Notes under the pieces: model-generated
What the model saw: only the letters and a program-made list of their open reading frames with translations
What the model was told of the DNA's origin: nothing
Database searches by the model: none
Shown: piece by piece, positions 13,580 to 21,592 of the stretch
Position numbering within the stretch: position 1 is the first letter of the stretch
How the letters are laid out: each line of letters starts with the position of its first letter
IMG/VR virus record: IMGVR_UViG_3300006802_000663
Location: 1-21,971 of that record
Length of the DNA: 21,971 nt
Direction: 5' to 3' (one strand)
From: a virus
Program-made: the position numbers and the translations under genes

Positions 13580-16498
13580 TTACGGCTGTTTCTGGCGTAG
13601 CAAATTTTGGAATGCGCCTACAGAGGAGCCGCTTTTTGGTGTAGCTGATACCGGAACATCTTCCAGCAACGACAGAAGCCTATCGATCTCGGTATTGTTC
13701 ATAATGGCTTGGTCTATAGACTCGGCGGTTGCCATCGGGGATTGGATACGTTGGAGATTGCTCCTCCGTTGAGAGAGCGCAAGGTTCTTCAATGTCACAA
13801 GTTTCTTAGCTTCGGTCTCTGGCGAGGTCCAGAACCGGTCTGGGTCGGGGAATAGTGTACCAACTTGTGCCATTTCTGCGACAGGGAACTTGTTGTTGAC
13901 GACTAGCGCAGAACGACCAAGTATCATTACGCCGCGCAGGTAGTTGGCGTTCTCAGGGATTTTCTCGAAGACCTCGAACGGAGTTAGACCGCCTACAACG
14001 GCGTTAACGAAAGTGCCTATCCGCGCATACGGGCCGGTGGCTGTCCTTGCAGAGTACATAGCGTCGCGGACCAAGTTCAGGTCGTTCTCAGAGAGCATCG
14101 TCGGTTTTTCCGCCGTGCCCCCACGCATGGGACTTACTCCCGCCTGATATAGACCTAACTGCCGGTCCATCTCATCTAGGGCCTCTCCGGCTACGGCCTG
14201 CATATGGCCCTTCGCAGCGTAACTTGCGGCGTTTTCCGGGCTCAACGGCGTAGCAGTACTTGGGATTTCTTGGGTAACCCCATTTTCATCAACGTAGCTG
14301 CGACCCTTGTTGTAACTGAGGTATACCTTTCCATTCGGCAGTCGATACGCGGTCGGGGTCACGACGGCGTCTGTACCGATATTCGATATGGTGAATCGGC
14401 TTGACTGGTTATCTACGTTGTACCGGTTGATACGATTGACCGCCGCCATACCCTCCGTTGTATTGAGGTCAATGATCGTCTTCGTACCGTTGTCCGCGTC
14501 GCTAAGGACTCTGTAATCGGGATTAATCTTCACGTCCTTTGGTATAACGACTTTTGCTTTTCCATCCTCTATCACGACGAGTTTGCCGTCCACCGCCATA
14601 TACTCTGGCTTTGTGGGGGCCGTGAATATGGGGGTGGCTTTGTTGTTCTCACGATTAACAACAACAATGTTGTCCCCGAATTTAATTATCTCGTCTTGCT
14701 TGCGTGTGCCTCGCAGCAGAGATTGGGTTTCCGGGGGGAGTTTGTTAAACTCATCCGGGGTCATACCGAACTTACCAAAGAAATCTTTCTCGCTCACGGT
14801 ATCCGGTACGCCGAAGTAAGAACCGGGATTTTCCGCCATGAGTTTCTTGGCGGCCGCATAGTCAGCCGGGTTATTCACATTGAATACCCCCAGAGCAACG
14901 CCCTTCGAAGAAACTACGGTCTGTGGTTTAACCTCTTGTGTCTTCGCCCGCTCCCTAGCGACAGCCTCTGCCCTATCCGAAGCCGCCTTCTGCTGCTGTA
15001 GTAGAGAGGCCTCTGCCGCCTGTATCGCGGCCAGATCAAGCTGCCGTTCTGCCGCCCGCTGCTGACCAGTGAGGGCCGTGATGTTCTCGAAGGTCTTGGC
15101 CTCTGCCGCCGCGCGGGCAAGGTTCTCCGCCGGGCTGCCGCCGCCAGTGCCGGCCCACTGAAGGCCCAGCTTGGCAATTTCAAATAGAATACTGGCGTCG
15201 CGCTGCTGCTTGGCCTCCTCCGGGTCGCCGAGGATGGTGCGATACACGTCCTTCTTCTCGGCGAAAACGTCCTTCAGCGCGGGAACCCCCGCAATCATAC
15301 CCGGAAGGGCAGGCTGCGCTTCTGCTGCCGACTGCGCTTCCGCTGCCGACTGCGCTGCGGCTGCCGGAACGGGAAGAGGGAGGCCGCGAGCCTGTGCAGC
15401 CATGTTTGCGCGACCAACCACCCCCTGTTGAACAGATGGCGGGAGTCCCACACGCGGACCAATATACTGATCCGGGAACCCAGCTACCCGGTTATCATTC
15501 TGCGGTGCGAAGTACTGGACTTCGCCGCCCCGGCTAAAATTTGCGGGCGGCTGGCTGCCAGCCTCCTGCATCATGGGCCCCGCCGGCATCGGTTCGGGAA
15601 CCGAGGCTAGAGACATGACGCCTTCGGCCATATCCCCCTCAACCGGGGTCGTCATTTCTTCGGCGGCCAGACCGCCGATCCCCTCGTCAACCGCCGCCAT
15701 CTGCATGATCGGCTGGACCAAGGCCAGAACTGAGTCCGGGGTCTGCTGCGCGTCCTGCTCACCAACCACGTTAGCCAGTTCCGCGCGCCGCTCAGTGATC
15801 GTGGCCTGATCACCACGGACCATGTTCATCATCTGCTCAAAATCTTGAGCCGTCTCCGGATCGCCAATATCCTCGGCAGCGGCAGCGAGCATACGCTCCA
15901 TCATCACCGGGTCGATGTTCTGGGCCATCGCGCCAAGGCCCTGCTGGATCGACTGTGCGCCGGCCGCTACTTCAGGTCCGGGAGCCGTGGGCATCAGTCC
16001 GGCGGCAGCTTCCATCGCCATCGCGTCATTGTTCGCGGCCATGCCGCCGTTCGCATAACGATGAACCATCCCGCCGTGACGATAGCCTTCAAGATCGCCA
16101 CGCGGGGGATAATAATCCTCACCGGGCATATATTGACGGAGATAATCGCCCATCTCCTGCTGCGGGATGCCGCGCGGCAGTACCTGACCCGCGTCCTCAA
16201 CAACGGGAGCCTGACGACCGCCTTGGATCATCGGTCCGAGGGCCTCGGGCATTGGGATGAAATCACGCTGCTCGGGCATTGGGACATATTGAGGGGCCGG
16301 CCGCAGGGGGCCGGTCATGTCGGCCTGCATGCGGCTCAGGGAATCAATCTCGTCCCGACGAGGCGGCCGCCCGTTCATCTCCGTGAAGATACGAATAGCT
16401 TGCGCCAAAGCCGCGTCACCGGGGCTGCCGCCCTGCTGCATACGGACGACACCGCCGTTACGGAACATCTGGCGGCTCATTACGTCGCGATTCATCAT
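13580..16498 (-). CDS. Large putative virion/internal protein with FRNGG-type motifs (972 aa)
   Basis: 972 residues; ATG at 16498 overlaps the previous stop as ATGA, with a second ATG next to it. The N-terminal third is Met/Pro/Gly-rich and carries four copies of an aromatic-x-x-GG-[VM] motif: FRNGGVV (12-18), YRHGGMV (139-145), YANGGMA (148-154) and FSRGGEV (321-327). An AQSAAE duplication (382-393) precedes an Ala/Gln-rich coiled coil (about 455-520). The C-terminal half is more globular, with KVYLSYNKGRSYVDENG and helical segments. No enzymatic motif was recognised. Context places it among injected or internal virion proteins. An alternative is a tail or scaffold protein. Confidence 0.75.
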   Translation of the reverse strand: MMNRDVMSRQMFRNGGVVRMQQGGSPGDAALAQAIRIFTEMNGRPPRRDEIDSLSRMQADMTGPLRPAPQYVPMPEQRDFIPMPEALGPMIQGGRQAPVVEDAGQVLPRGIPQQEMGDYLRQYMPGEDYYPPRGDLEGYRHGGMVHRYANGGMAANNDAMAMEAAAGLMPTAPGPEVAAGAQSIQQGLGAMAQNIDPVMMERMLAAAAEDIGDPETAQDFEQMMNMVRGDQATITERRAELANVVGEQDAQQTPDSVLALVQPIMQMAAVDEGIGGLAAEEMTTPVEGDMAEGVMSLASVPEPMPAGPMMQEAGSQPPANFSRGGEVQYFAPQNDNRVAGFPDQYIGPRVGLPPSVQQGVVGRANMAAQARGLPLPVPAAAAQSAAEAQSAAEAQPALPGMIAGVPALKDVFAEKKDVYRTILGDPEEAKQQRDASILFEIAKLGLQWAGTGGGSPAENLARAAAEAKTFENITALTGQQRAAERQLDLAAIQAAEASLLQQQKAASDRAEAVARERAKTQEVKPQTVVSSKGVALGVFNVNNPADYAAAKKLMAENPGSYFGVPDTVSEKDFFGKFGMTPDEFNKLPPETQSLLRGTRKQDEIIKFGDNIVVVNRENNKATPIFTAPTKPEYMAVDGKLVVIEDGKAKVVIPKDVKINPDYRVLSDADNGTKTIIDLNTTEGMAAVNRINRYNVDNQSSRFTISNIGTDAVVTPTAYRLPNGKVYLSYNKGRSYVDENGVTQEIPSTATPLSPENAASYAAKGHMQAVAGEALDEMDRQLGLYQAGVSPMRGGTAEKPTMLSENDLNLVRDAMYSARTATGPYARIGTFVNAVVGGLTPFEVFEKIPENANYLRGVMILGRSALVVNNKFPVAEMAQVGTLFPDPDRFWTSPETEAKKLVTLKNLALSQRRSNLQRIQSPMATAESIDQAIMNNTEIDRLLSLLEDVPVSATPKSGSSVGAFQNLLRQKQP
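15318..15353. repeat. In-frame 18-bp tandem repeat (AQSAAE)
   Basis: Two 18-bp copies (15318-15335 and 15336-15353) differing at one base (GCTTCTGC versus GCTTCCGC), followed by a degenerate third. They encode AQSAAE repeats in the 972-aa protein. Confidence 0.88.
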
Positions 16499-17490
16499 CC
16501 GAATAACCCCGATTTAGCTGCGCCACCAGCGGCGGCAAGACCGGCAATGCCGAGACCAAGATACTGCTGCGCCGGCGAGACCGCAGGGGAAGTTGCCGTC
16601 GCGATAGTTTGCTGCGTTGACGGCGCGCCTTTGTAGATATCAGACAAGAAAGACAGCCGCTGGTAAGGCTCGTAAAGCTGCGCCAGTTCGGACTGACGCT
16701 GTGCTTCGAGAATAGCCTGCTGCTGGGCCTGCTGCCGAGCACCCATCGTATAGAGCGCTTCCTGCTCCCGAAGTCCAAGGTTCTGGGCCGTCTCACCAAG
16801 AGCGGCCTGCCGCAGACCGAGGGTGCCGAGGGCCTCACCGGTCTGAAGACCCATCGTACCGAGCGTCTGACCAGCCTGAAGTCCAAGGCTACCAATCTGC
16901 TGACCAGCCTGCTGGCGTCTCAGCATTTCGTTCTGTGCCGCCTGCTGGGCCTGAAGGAAGTTTGCCGCCTGCGCCTGTGCGAGAGCGGAAGCCCGGTTAC
17001 GGCCAAGTTCGCTCTCCATCACCGCCGAGCGGCTACCGCCGAACGCGCCGGCACCGGCCGCCTGCTGGCCAAGCTGCGCCTGCTGGATGTTGTACGAACG
17101 GTTGATTTCGTCAAAAACCGCCTGCTGGTACGGGTTCATGTAACCCGAGATCATCTCCGGCGTCAGAGCGCCCGCGCCGGAAGCCAAAAGGCCCTGCCCT
17201 GTACTGACGCCGGGAGCAATATAGCCCGTTGCGGCATCAAGAGCACCAGAAATCGGCGCATAGGCGTCGCCCGTCGTAAAGCCGGCTTCGGTAAGATAGG
17301 GCTCGTAAGCCCCAATGCCCGCTTGGGCGGTATCAAAGGCAGCCTGCTGGAGGCCTGAGATGCCCGCTACCTGCTGGACAGGGAGCGTAATCGGCTGGTC
17401 GGAGAGCGCTTTGGCGGATTCAAGGAGGCCTAGCTTGTAGGCCTCAACTTCCGGCGCTTCCCGGACAATTTGTTCTTGTATTTCGGCCAT
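16495..17490 (-). CDS. Gln/Ala-rich ejection-like virion protein with hendecad repeats (331 aa)
   Basis: 331 residues. Conserved-looking blocks are YMNPYQQAVFDEI (117-129) and GAFGGSRSAVMESELGRNR (148-166), which I associate with a phage virion family seen near gp10-like proteins. Residues about 202-234 show an 11-residue periodicity (LGLQAGQTLGT, MGLQTGEALGT, LGLRQAALGET), typical of hendecad coiled coils. A long Gln/Ala helix surrounds it. The C-terminus is Gly/Ala-rich and hydrophobic (YLGLGIAGLAAAGG, 310-323), possibly membrane-interacting. The stop-start junctions on both sides are tight (ATGA, TAATG). P22 gp7/gp20-like DNA-injection function is inferred from composition and place, not homology. 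Confidence 0.75.
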   Translation of the reverse strand: MAEIQEQIVREAPEVEAYKLGLLESAKALSDQPITLPVQQVAGISGLQQAAFDTAQAGIGAYEPYLTEAGFTTGDAYAPISGALDAATGYIAPGVSTGQGLLASGAGALTPEMISGYMNPYQQAVFDEINRSYNIQQAQLGQQAAGAGAFGGSRSAVMESELGRNRASALAQAQAANFLQAQQAAQNEMLRRQQAGQQIGSLGLQAGQTLGTMGLQTGEALGTLGLRQAALGETAQNLGLREQEALYTMGARQQAQQQAILEAQRQSELAQLYEPYQRLSFLSDIYKGAPSTQQTIATATSPAVSPAQQYLGLGIAGLAAAGGAAKSGLFG

Positions 17491-19226
17491 TACGAGAGCG
17501 CCCTTCCACGCCGTTCGAGGTTTCGCATCATGCTGTACATGTTACGAATTCCACCCCGCATGTTACCATCTGGGCTCGCGCCGCGCACCGCATCCGTCGT
17601 CATGACAAACTCGCCCGGCATAAGCATCGCGCGGACGCTGTCCCTGCCCGGAACGCCCTCATCCGGCATGATACCGCCTACCCGACGCGGGTAGACCGCG
17701 CCGCCCTCGGCCGCCGCCATCACGGGCCTCCGGAAGGGGGCATATGTCGGTATGCCACGCGGCGCTACGGGAACCGCGCCGAAGGTGGTTGGAACCCCAT
17801 ACGTGACGCCCGTCGGAATAGTCGGGGTGGTGGCAGCAGCGCTAAGTTGGTACTTGTCCCTGTCCGCCGCGAGAAGTTCCGCGCCCGTCGGTCCTTGGGC
17901 CAGTTGCAGGGGCGATTCTTCCTGCTTTGGTGTATCAAAGAAGCCACCGGCAGCGGCCGCGCCCAATCCGAGCGCCGCAGTCGGGCCATATTTGCGAAGC
18001 AAGCTGGGCGCGCTCTCGGCAACCTTGTCCCTAGCCAACGCTAAAGCAACCGTCGGAGAGGTGCCGGGATTAGCGTCAATGACTGATTTATAAGCCGCTT
18101 CCAGCGACATAGGTTTCTGGCCGAACATCGCCGTTTCCGCCGTAGTTAGCGACGGGTTCTTAACGGCGTTGACTAGATCGGAGAAGAAGTCCGACGGCTG
18201 CGAGGGGGTCACCGTCCCTCCAGAGAGCGGCGTCCCTCCAGAGAGCGGCGTCCCTCCAGAGAGCGGCGTCCCTCCTACCTGCGGCCGGTAAGTTCCGAGT
18301 ACAACATTATTCGTTCCGCCCGAGGGCGGCGGAATGTCTGACGAAAGGGTAAAGGTTGGTGCGGGTTCTGGGCCGAAGTTGACCGCCGCATCTCTAACCC
18401 CCTCAACGGAGGTGCCAGTTGGTGCTGTCGCTTCGGGCGCAGACCCCATCAAATCTTTATAATATTGACCGCCGGGCTCGAAGAGCGACCCCTCGGTGAA
18501 GAATTCACCCGAAGACAGGGTCTTTCCCAGACCCGACGCCGTCTGCGCGAAGCGACCCGCCGGGTCGGTAAACCCGCTGGTAAGGCCCTCCATAAACGAG
18601 CCGCCAGACAACGAACTGCTGAGACCCGAGCCAACAGCGCCCACACCACCAGCAACCAGCGCGGACATAGCCGCCTGCTTCAGGTCACCGCCGTTGATCA
18701 GGGTCCCGATACCCGAGCCAAGCGCCGCACCGAATACAGGACCCAGCGGCGTTGCGGACAGAACAATCGGCAGAACAATCGGGGCCGCCTTCTTGAGGAC
18801 CTTGCCGACGCTGCTAACTGCCGATTTGACCTTTTTGACGATCTTCGAGAACCAGCCAAACTCCATAAGGCCCGTCTCGGGATTGAAGGAGTTCGCCGAA
18901 CTACCGACTACATACTGCTCCGGGTCCTCAATGCCCATCTCGCGCAGATGCGAGAAAATAGACTCACGAAGCTCAGGACTGCGTTCGATCAAGGGCCGTG
19001 GTACGACGATCTCGCCCGGTGCAAGGTGAGCCACGAACTGGTCACCGCCGCGCCCATAAGAGGCCATGCGGCGCGCAACATCACGAAATTCCGCGACACC
19101 CGCGTCACCGTACACGGACCGCGTTTCTTCGTCCTCAAGCCGCGCGATATCCTCGTCATCCATGACGAAGTCAGCGATACCGCCAGACGGGATGATTTCC
19201 TCTTCAAGTTCCTGAGCTACAGCCAT
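17490..19226 (-). CDS. Virion protein with twin PGE motifs and glycine-zipper hydrophobic core (578 aa)
   Basis: The ATG at 19226 overlaps the upstream stop (TGATG); a GTG one codon earlier is possible. An acidic N-terminus leads to YGRGGDQFVAHLAPGEIVVP (57-76), then REMGIEDPEQYVVG (95-108) and NSFNPETGLMEFG (112-124). A long hydrophobic Gly/Ala/Leu region follows (about 146-205, PIVLPIVLSATPLGPVFG), then low-complexity sequence with GGTPLS repeats (about 318-337). A second PGE motif lies at the C-terminus (GRDSVRAMLMPGEFVM, 527-542), before MYSMMRNLERRG. The PGE[FI]V signature is common in phage tail and tape-measure-like proteins. A membrane-active injection or tail role is likely. The exact function is unknown. 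Confidence 0.78.
   Translation of the reverse strand: MAVAQELEEEIIPSGGIADFVMDDEDIARLEDEETRSVYGDAGVAEFRDVARRMASYGRGGDQFVAHLAPGEIVVPRPLIERSPELRESIFSHLREMGIEDPEQYVVGSSANSFNPETGLMEFGWFSKIVKKVKSAVSSVGKVLKKAAPIVLPIVLSATPLGPVFGAALGSGIGTLINGGDLKQAAMSALVAGGVGAVGSGLSSSLSGGSFMEGLTSGFTDPAGRFAQTASGLGKTLSSGEFFTEGSLFEPGGQYYKDLMGSAPEATAPTGTSVEGVRDAAVNFGPEPAPTFTLSSDIPPPSGGTNNVVLGTYRPQVGGTPLSGGTPLSGGTPLSGGTVTPSQPSDFFSDLVNAVKNPSLTTAETAMFGQKPMSLEAAYKSVIDANPGTSPTVALALARDKVAESAPSLLRKYGPTAALGLGAAAAGGFFDTPKQEESPLQLAQGPTGAELLAADRDKYQLSAAATTPTIPTGVTYGVPTTFGAVPVAPRGIPTYAPFRRPVMAAAEGGAVYPRRVGGIMPDEGVPGRDSVRAMLMPGEFVMTTDAVRGASPDGNMRGGIRNMYSMMRNLERRGRALS
18216..18275. repeat. In-frame 18-bp tandem repeat, three copies (GGTPLS)
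   Basis: Three perfect copies of CCCTCCAGAGAGCGGCGT (18216-18233, 18234-18251, 18252-18269) plus a 6-base start of a fourth. They encode GGTPLS repeats in the 578-aa virion protein. Confidence 0.95.
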
Positions 19227-19456
19227 CACGCTGCTCCGCCTTTAATAGCTTCAGGTACAGTCACTTTGATTACTATACCCTTAGCCTCGTCCCCAGTCCA
19301 CGGATTACCGCAATCTGGGCAATTTCCATTCGGATAGCTCAAGATTTCCTCTGGCGTATCCACTAAGTTGTCGCACGTTACACACTTGACAGTAGAACGG
19401 CTGGTCGAAGGCGTCCACTGACTACCGTCCGACATAACAATCATACCATCCACCAT
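19226..19456 (-). CDS. Small zinc-ribbon protein in the virion operon
   Basis: 76 residues with AAGGAG eight bases before the ATG. Two CxxC knuckles, KCVTC (Cys25, Cys28) and NCPDC (Cys46, Cys49), are separated by 17 residues, which fits a four-cysteine zinc ribbon. The rest is a short polar N-terminus (SDGSQWTP) and a beta-like C-terminus (IVIKVTVPEA). It is coupled by TGATG to the 578-aa virion gene. Such small ribbons occur in phage late operons, but the role is unknown. It may be a minor head/tail component or a nucleic-acid-binding factor. Confidence 0.85.
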   Translation of the reverse strand: MVDGMIVMSDGSQWTPSTSRSTVKCVTCDNLVDTPEEILSYPNGNCPDCGNPWTGDEAKGIVIKVTVPEAIKGGAA

Positions 19457-19466
19457 TCCACGCTCC

Positions 19467-19766
19467 TTACGGTGTGCTTACCGTGACCGAGCCAACCGAT
19501 CCGGTTGAACCCGAGCCTGCTACATGCGGGCTAGAAAGAAGAGAAACCTTAACAAAACCATCTACTTGGAAAAGAGAACCCTGCTCAAGGCCGACATCGT
19601 TGGTCGGGAGAGCCGTCAACGTAAGCGTCGTACCCCGCATAGCACCCGGCTGCTGTAGCTGGATAATATACGTCGTCAAGAGCCTCACCATATCAGAGAA
19701 ATAGTCCTTCCGGTATTCCACCGGAGGAACTGCAAATCTAGGTGGGACTAGATCACGCGTACTCAT
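19467..19766 (-). CDS. Conserved small phage structural-type protein (99 aa)
   Basis: 99 residues overlapping the stop of the gp10-like gene by ATGA, so probably translated by coupling (no good ribosome site). It has a Pro-rich start (PPRFAVPPVEYRKDYF), a helix RLLTTYIIQLQQPG, then beta-type sequence (LTLTALP, GLEQGSLFQVDGFVKVS) and a Gly/Ser/Val tail. I recognise the PP.EY...YF / LP / L..G pattern from phage structural clusters next to gp10-like proteins. No specific function is known to me. It may be a head-tail or tail-tube accessory protein. Confidence 0.78.
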   Translation of the reverse strand: MSTRDLVPPRFAVPPVEYRKDYFSDMVRLLTTYIIQLQQPGAMRGTTLTLTALPTNDVGLEQGSLFQVDGFVKVSLLSSPHVAGSGSTGSVGSVTVSTP

Positions 19767-21586
19767 CGGCGGCCGTCCGGCCGGATTTCAAGTCGCGTCG
19801 CGCCGAGCCGCCAAGCCACCCCGAGGCCATCCGTCTCAACACGGAGACCAAAAGCGCGCCCTCGCGCCCTAATACGGTTCTGGGTCGCCGTATTCGAGAC
19901 GGTAGTCGATACAGAACCCGTGTAGCCAGTGCCCGGAAAACGCTCTGTATTGACCGTAAATGTCGCCTGCTGGAGCGCCATATCGCTTGATTTCTCAAAG
20001 CTGATGTCCGGGATCAAGCGGCTCGCAAACACAAAATTGTCGCCCTCGGCGATCTCCAGCGGGCTCGACTGGATGTAGGCCGTCATGGCCGAACCATCGT
20101 CGTCCGAGCCAATCTCATGCTCATACAGATAACCGTTGAACGCCGCCGCAACAGGGTATGGCTTCAGGCCACGGTCCAGCCACGCAGACCTAGAGAGCGA
20201 GCCAAAATACCAAATCTGCTGCTCGTAGTTGTACGTTACATATTTGTTGTTGTTCTCCGAGTCCGCCGACGGGTAGAACCACGTGACCTCTCCAAACGAG
20301 GAGTTGACGGAGGCAAACACCTTCTCCGATTGGGTCGTGTTGAAGTCTTGGAACACCGTATCGCGCACCGCGCAGGGCAGCGGAGAAACCTGACCGTCGT
20401 ACAGGTAGAACTTGTCCCGGCCCATCCAGAAGACCGCGTCTCCTACAGCCACTGCGGCATTGGGGCCGATAATCGTCGTATTCGCGCTGATTTGCGTTAG
20501 ACCGAAAGTATACGGCGCGCCGATATACTGGAGCGAATGTACTGAAGAATCTGTGATGATTATAATTTCTCGCCGCGTTTCGACGCCTTGCACGATCTCA
20601 GAGCCGTTACCGACGATCAAATCACCTGCCGTGTTCTCAGGTGTAGGGGCCCAGTCAGCGGCGTTTTCTTGGTCGGACCAACGAATCAGAAGTTTATCTT
20701 GCGTGTTGGTTGCATCCCCATACGCATCGCAACCCAGAGCAATAACGTGTCGGTCACGGTCAGATACCAACATCTGACGTGCGATAGTCGGCGCATTACT
20801 GTCTAAAGAGGACAGCGCGACACCGCGCGTAGACAAGAGAGAGTCGTAAGCCCAGTAATATATTCCGCCGTCACGGATGTTGTAGACGAGGTCCTGACCG
20901 AAGTTGTCCTGTTTCCATATGCGGATGTTACCTCCGCCCGCTACCACAGTAGCGGCAGAGCCCCACGAACCACGGCTCCATGTGCCCGCGCCCCAGCCCG
21001 TACCGGGGACAACGGTGTCGGTACCGACATTGATCTGATAAGCCGCGACGACCGACCCGCCGCCGTTGCCAGTATCCGAGGAGTTAGCGGTGGCCGACAC
21101 CTGAATGGTGTATTGGTTATCGTTCGGAACCGTAAGAATTTCGTATTCTTGGTTCAGCACCGCTGCGGTTACGTTGCCACCTAGCGATACAGCGTCGCTA
21201 AAGGTTACAAAATCACCCGGAATACAGCCGTGTGCGTTGTCCGATACAGTTATCGTTGAGGAACCGTCTACTGCTGCAAAAGTTGCCGTTCCGGTCGTAG
21301 TGGCCCGCAAGGGCGTGATGTCGTAGTACGCTTCTCCCACTTCCACATAGAACTTTAGGTTAGTACCGACCCCCATAAGCTCTGTACCGTCCAGCGCTTT
21401 CCAATTATGAAGAGAACGGGCAGTACCAAAGATTTGCGCGTTGCTGTATTTGACCCAGCCGCCGATCTTTTCGGGGAACCCAAAGCGAAAGCGCACTTTA
21501 TCGCTATCTTCCCAGCCGCCTTCATTGGCATAGGAAGTGAATTCTGTATTAATCCCCGGCCGATACTGGAGCTTCGTCAGGGGCAT
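19763..21586 (-). CDS. P22 gp10-like DNA-stabilisation / tail protein
   Basis: 607 residues; GGAG nine bases upstream of the ATG. It has the layout of the phage stabilisation family (P22 gp10-type tail accessory factor): an N-terminal RPGINTEFT / GGWEDSDKVRFR block, repeated beta-sheet motifs such as LLIRWSDQENAADWAP (297-312 region), DSSVHSLQYIG, WMGRDKFYLYDGQVSPLPC, EVTWFYPS, NKYVTYNYE and YLYEHEIGSDDDGS, and a C-terminal beta domain. In P22 this protein caps the portal after packaging and bridges to the tail. A beta-rich insertion around residues 93-195 (ATTTGTATFAA, VNPG-like turns, Ser/Thr-rich) may be an added Ig-like domain. The call relies on motif recognition, not a search. Confidence 0.82.
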   Translation of the reverse strand: MPLTKLQYRPGINTEFTSYANEGGWEDSDKVRFRFGFPEKIGGWVKYSNAQIFGTARSLHNWKALDGTELMGVGTNLKFYVEVGEAYYDITPLRATTTGTATFAAVDGSSTITVSDNAHGCIPGDFVTFSDAVSLGGNVTAAVLNQEYEILTVPNDNQYTIQVSATANSSDTGNGGGSVVAAYQINVGTDTVVPGTGWGAGTWSRGSWGSAATVVAGGGNIRIWKQDNFGQDLVYNIRDGGIYYWAYDSLLSTRGVALSSLDSNAPTIARQMLVSDRDRHVIALGCDAYGDATNTQDKLLIRWSDQENAADWAPTPENTAGDLIVGNGSEIVQGVETRREIIIITDSSVHSLQYIGAPYTFGLTQISANTTIIGPNAAVAVGDAVFWMGRDKFYLYDGQVSPLPCAVRDTVFQDFNTTQSEKVFASVNSSFGEVTWFYPSADSENNNKYVTYNYEQQIWYFGSLSRSAWLDRGLKPYPVAAAFNGYLYEHEIGSDDDGSAMTAYIQSSPLEIAEGDNFVFASRLIPDISFEKSSDMALQQATFTVNTERFPGTGYTGSVSTTVSNTATQNRIRARGRAFGLRVETDGLGVAWRLGATRLEIRPDGRR

Positions 21587-21592
21587 ACTTGT

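Noticed and set aside
15845-16636. Plus-strand 263-aa open frame
   Set aside because: His/Arg-rich shadow of the 972-aa and 331-aa genes, crossing their junction.
8822-18275. Tandem repeats as CRISPR arrays
   Set aside because: Copies are directly adjacent with no spacers and are in frame within coding genes.
18465-19337. Plus-strand 290-aa open frame
   Set aside because: Arg/Thr-rich antisense shadow of the 578-aa virion gene; no plausible start signals.
19469-19484. Inverted repeat ACGGT-N6-ACCGT upstream of the zinc-ribbon gene
   Set aside because: Short arms, inside a coding/ribosome-site junction and without a promoter nearby; likely chance.
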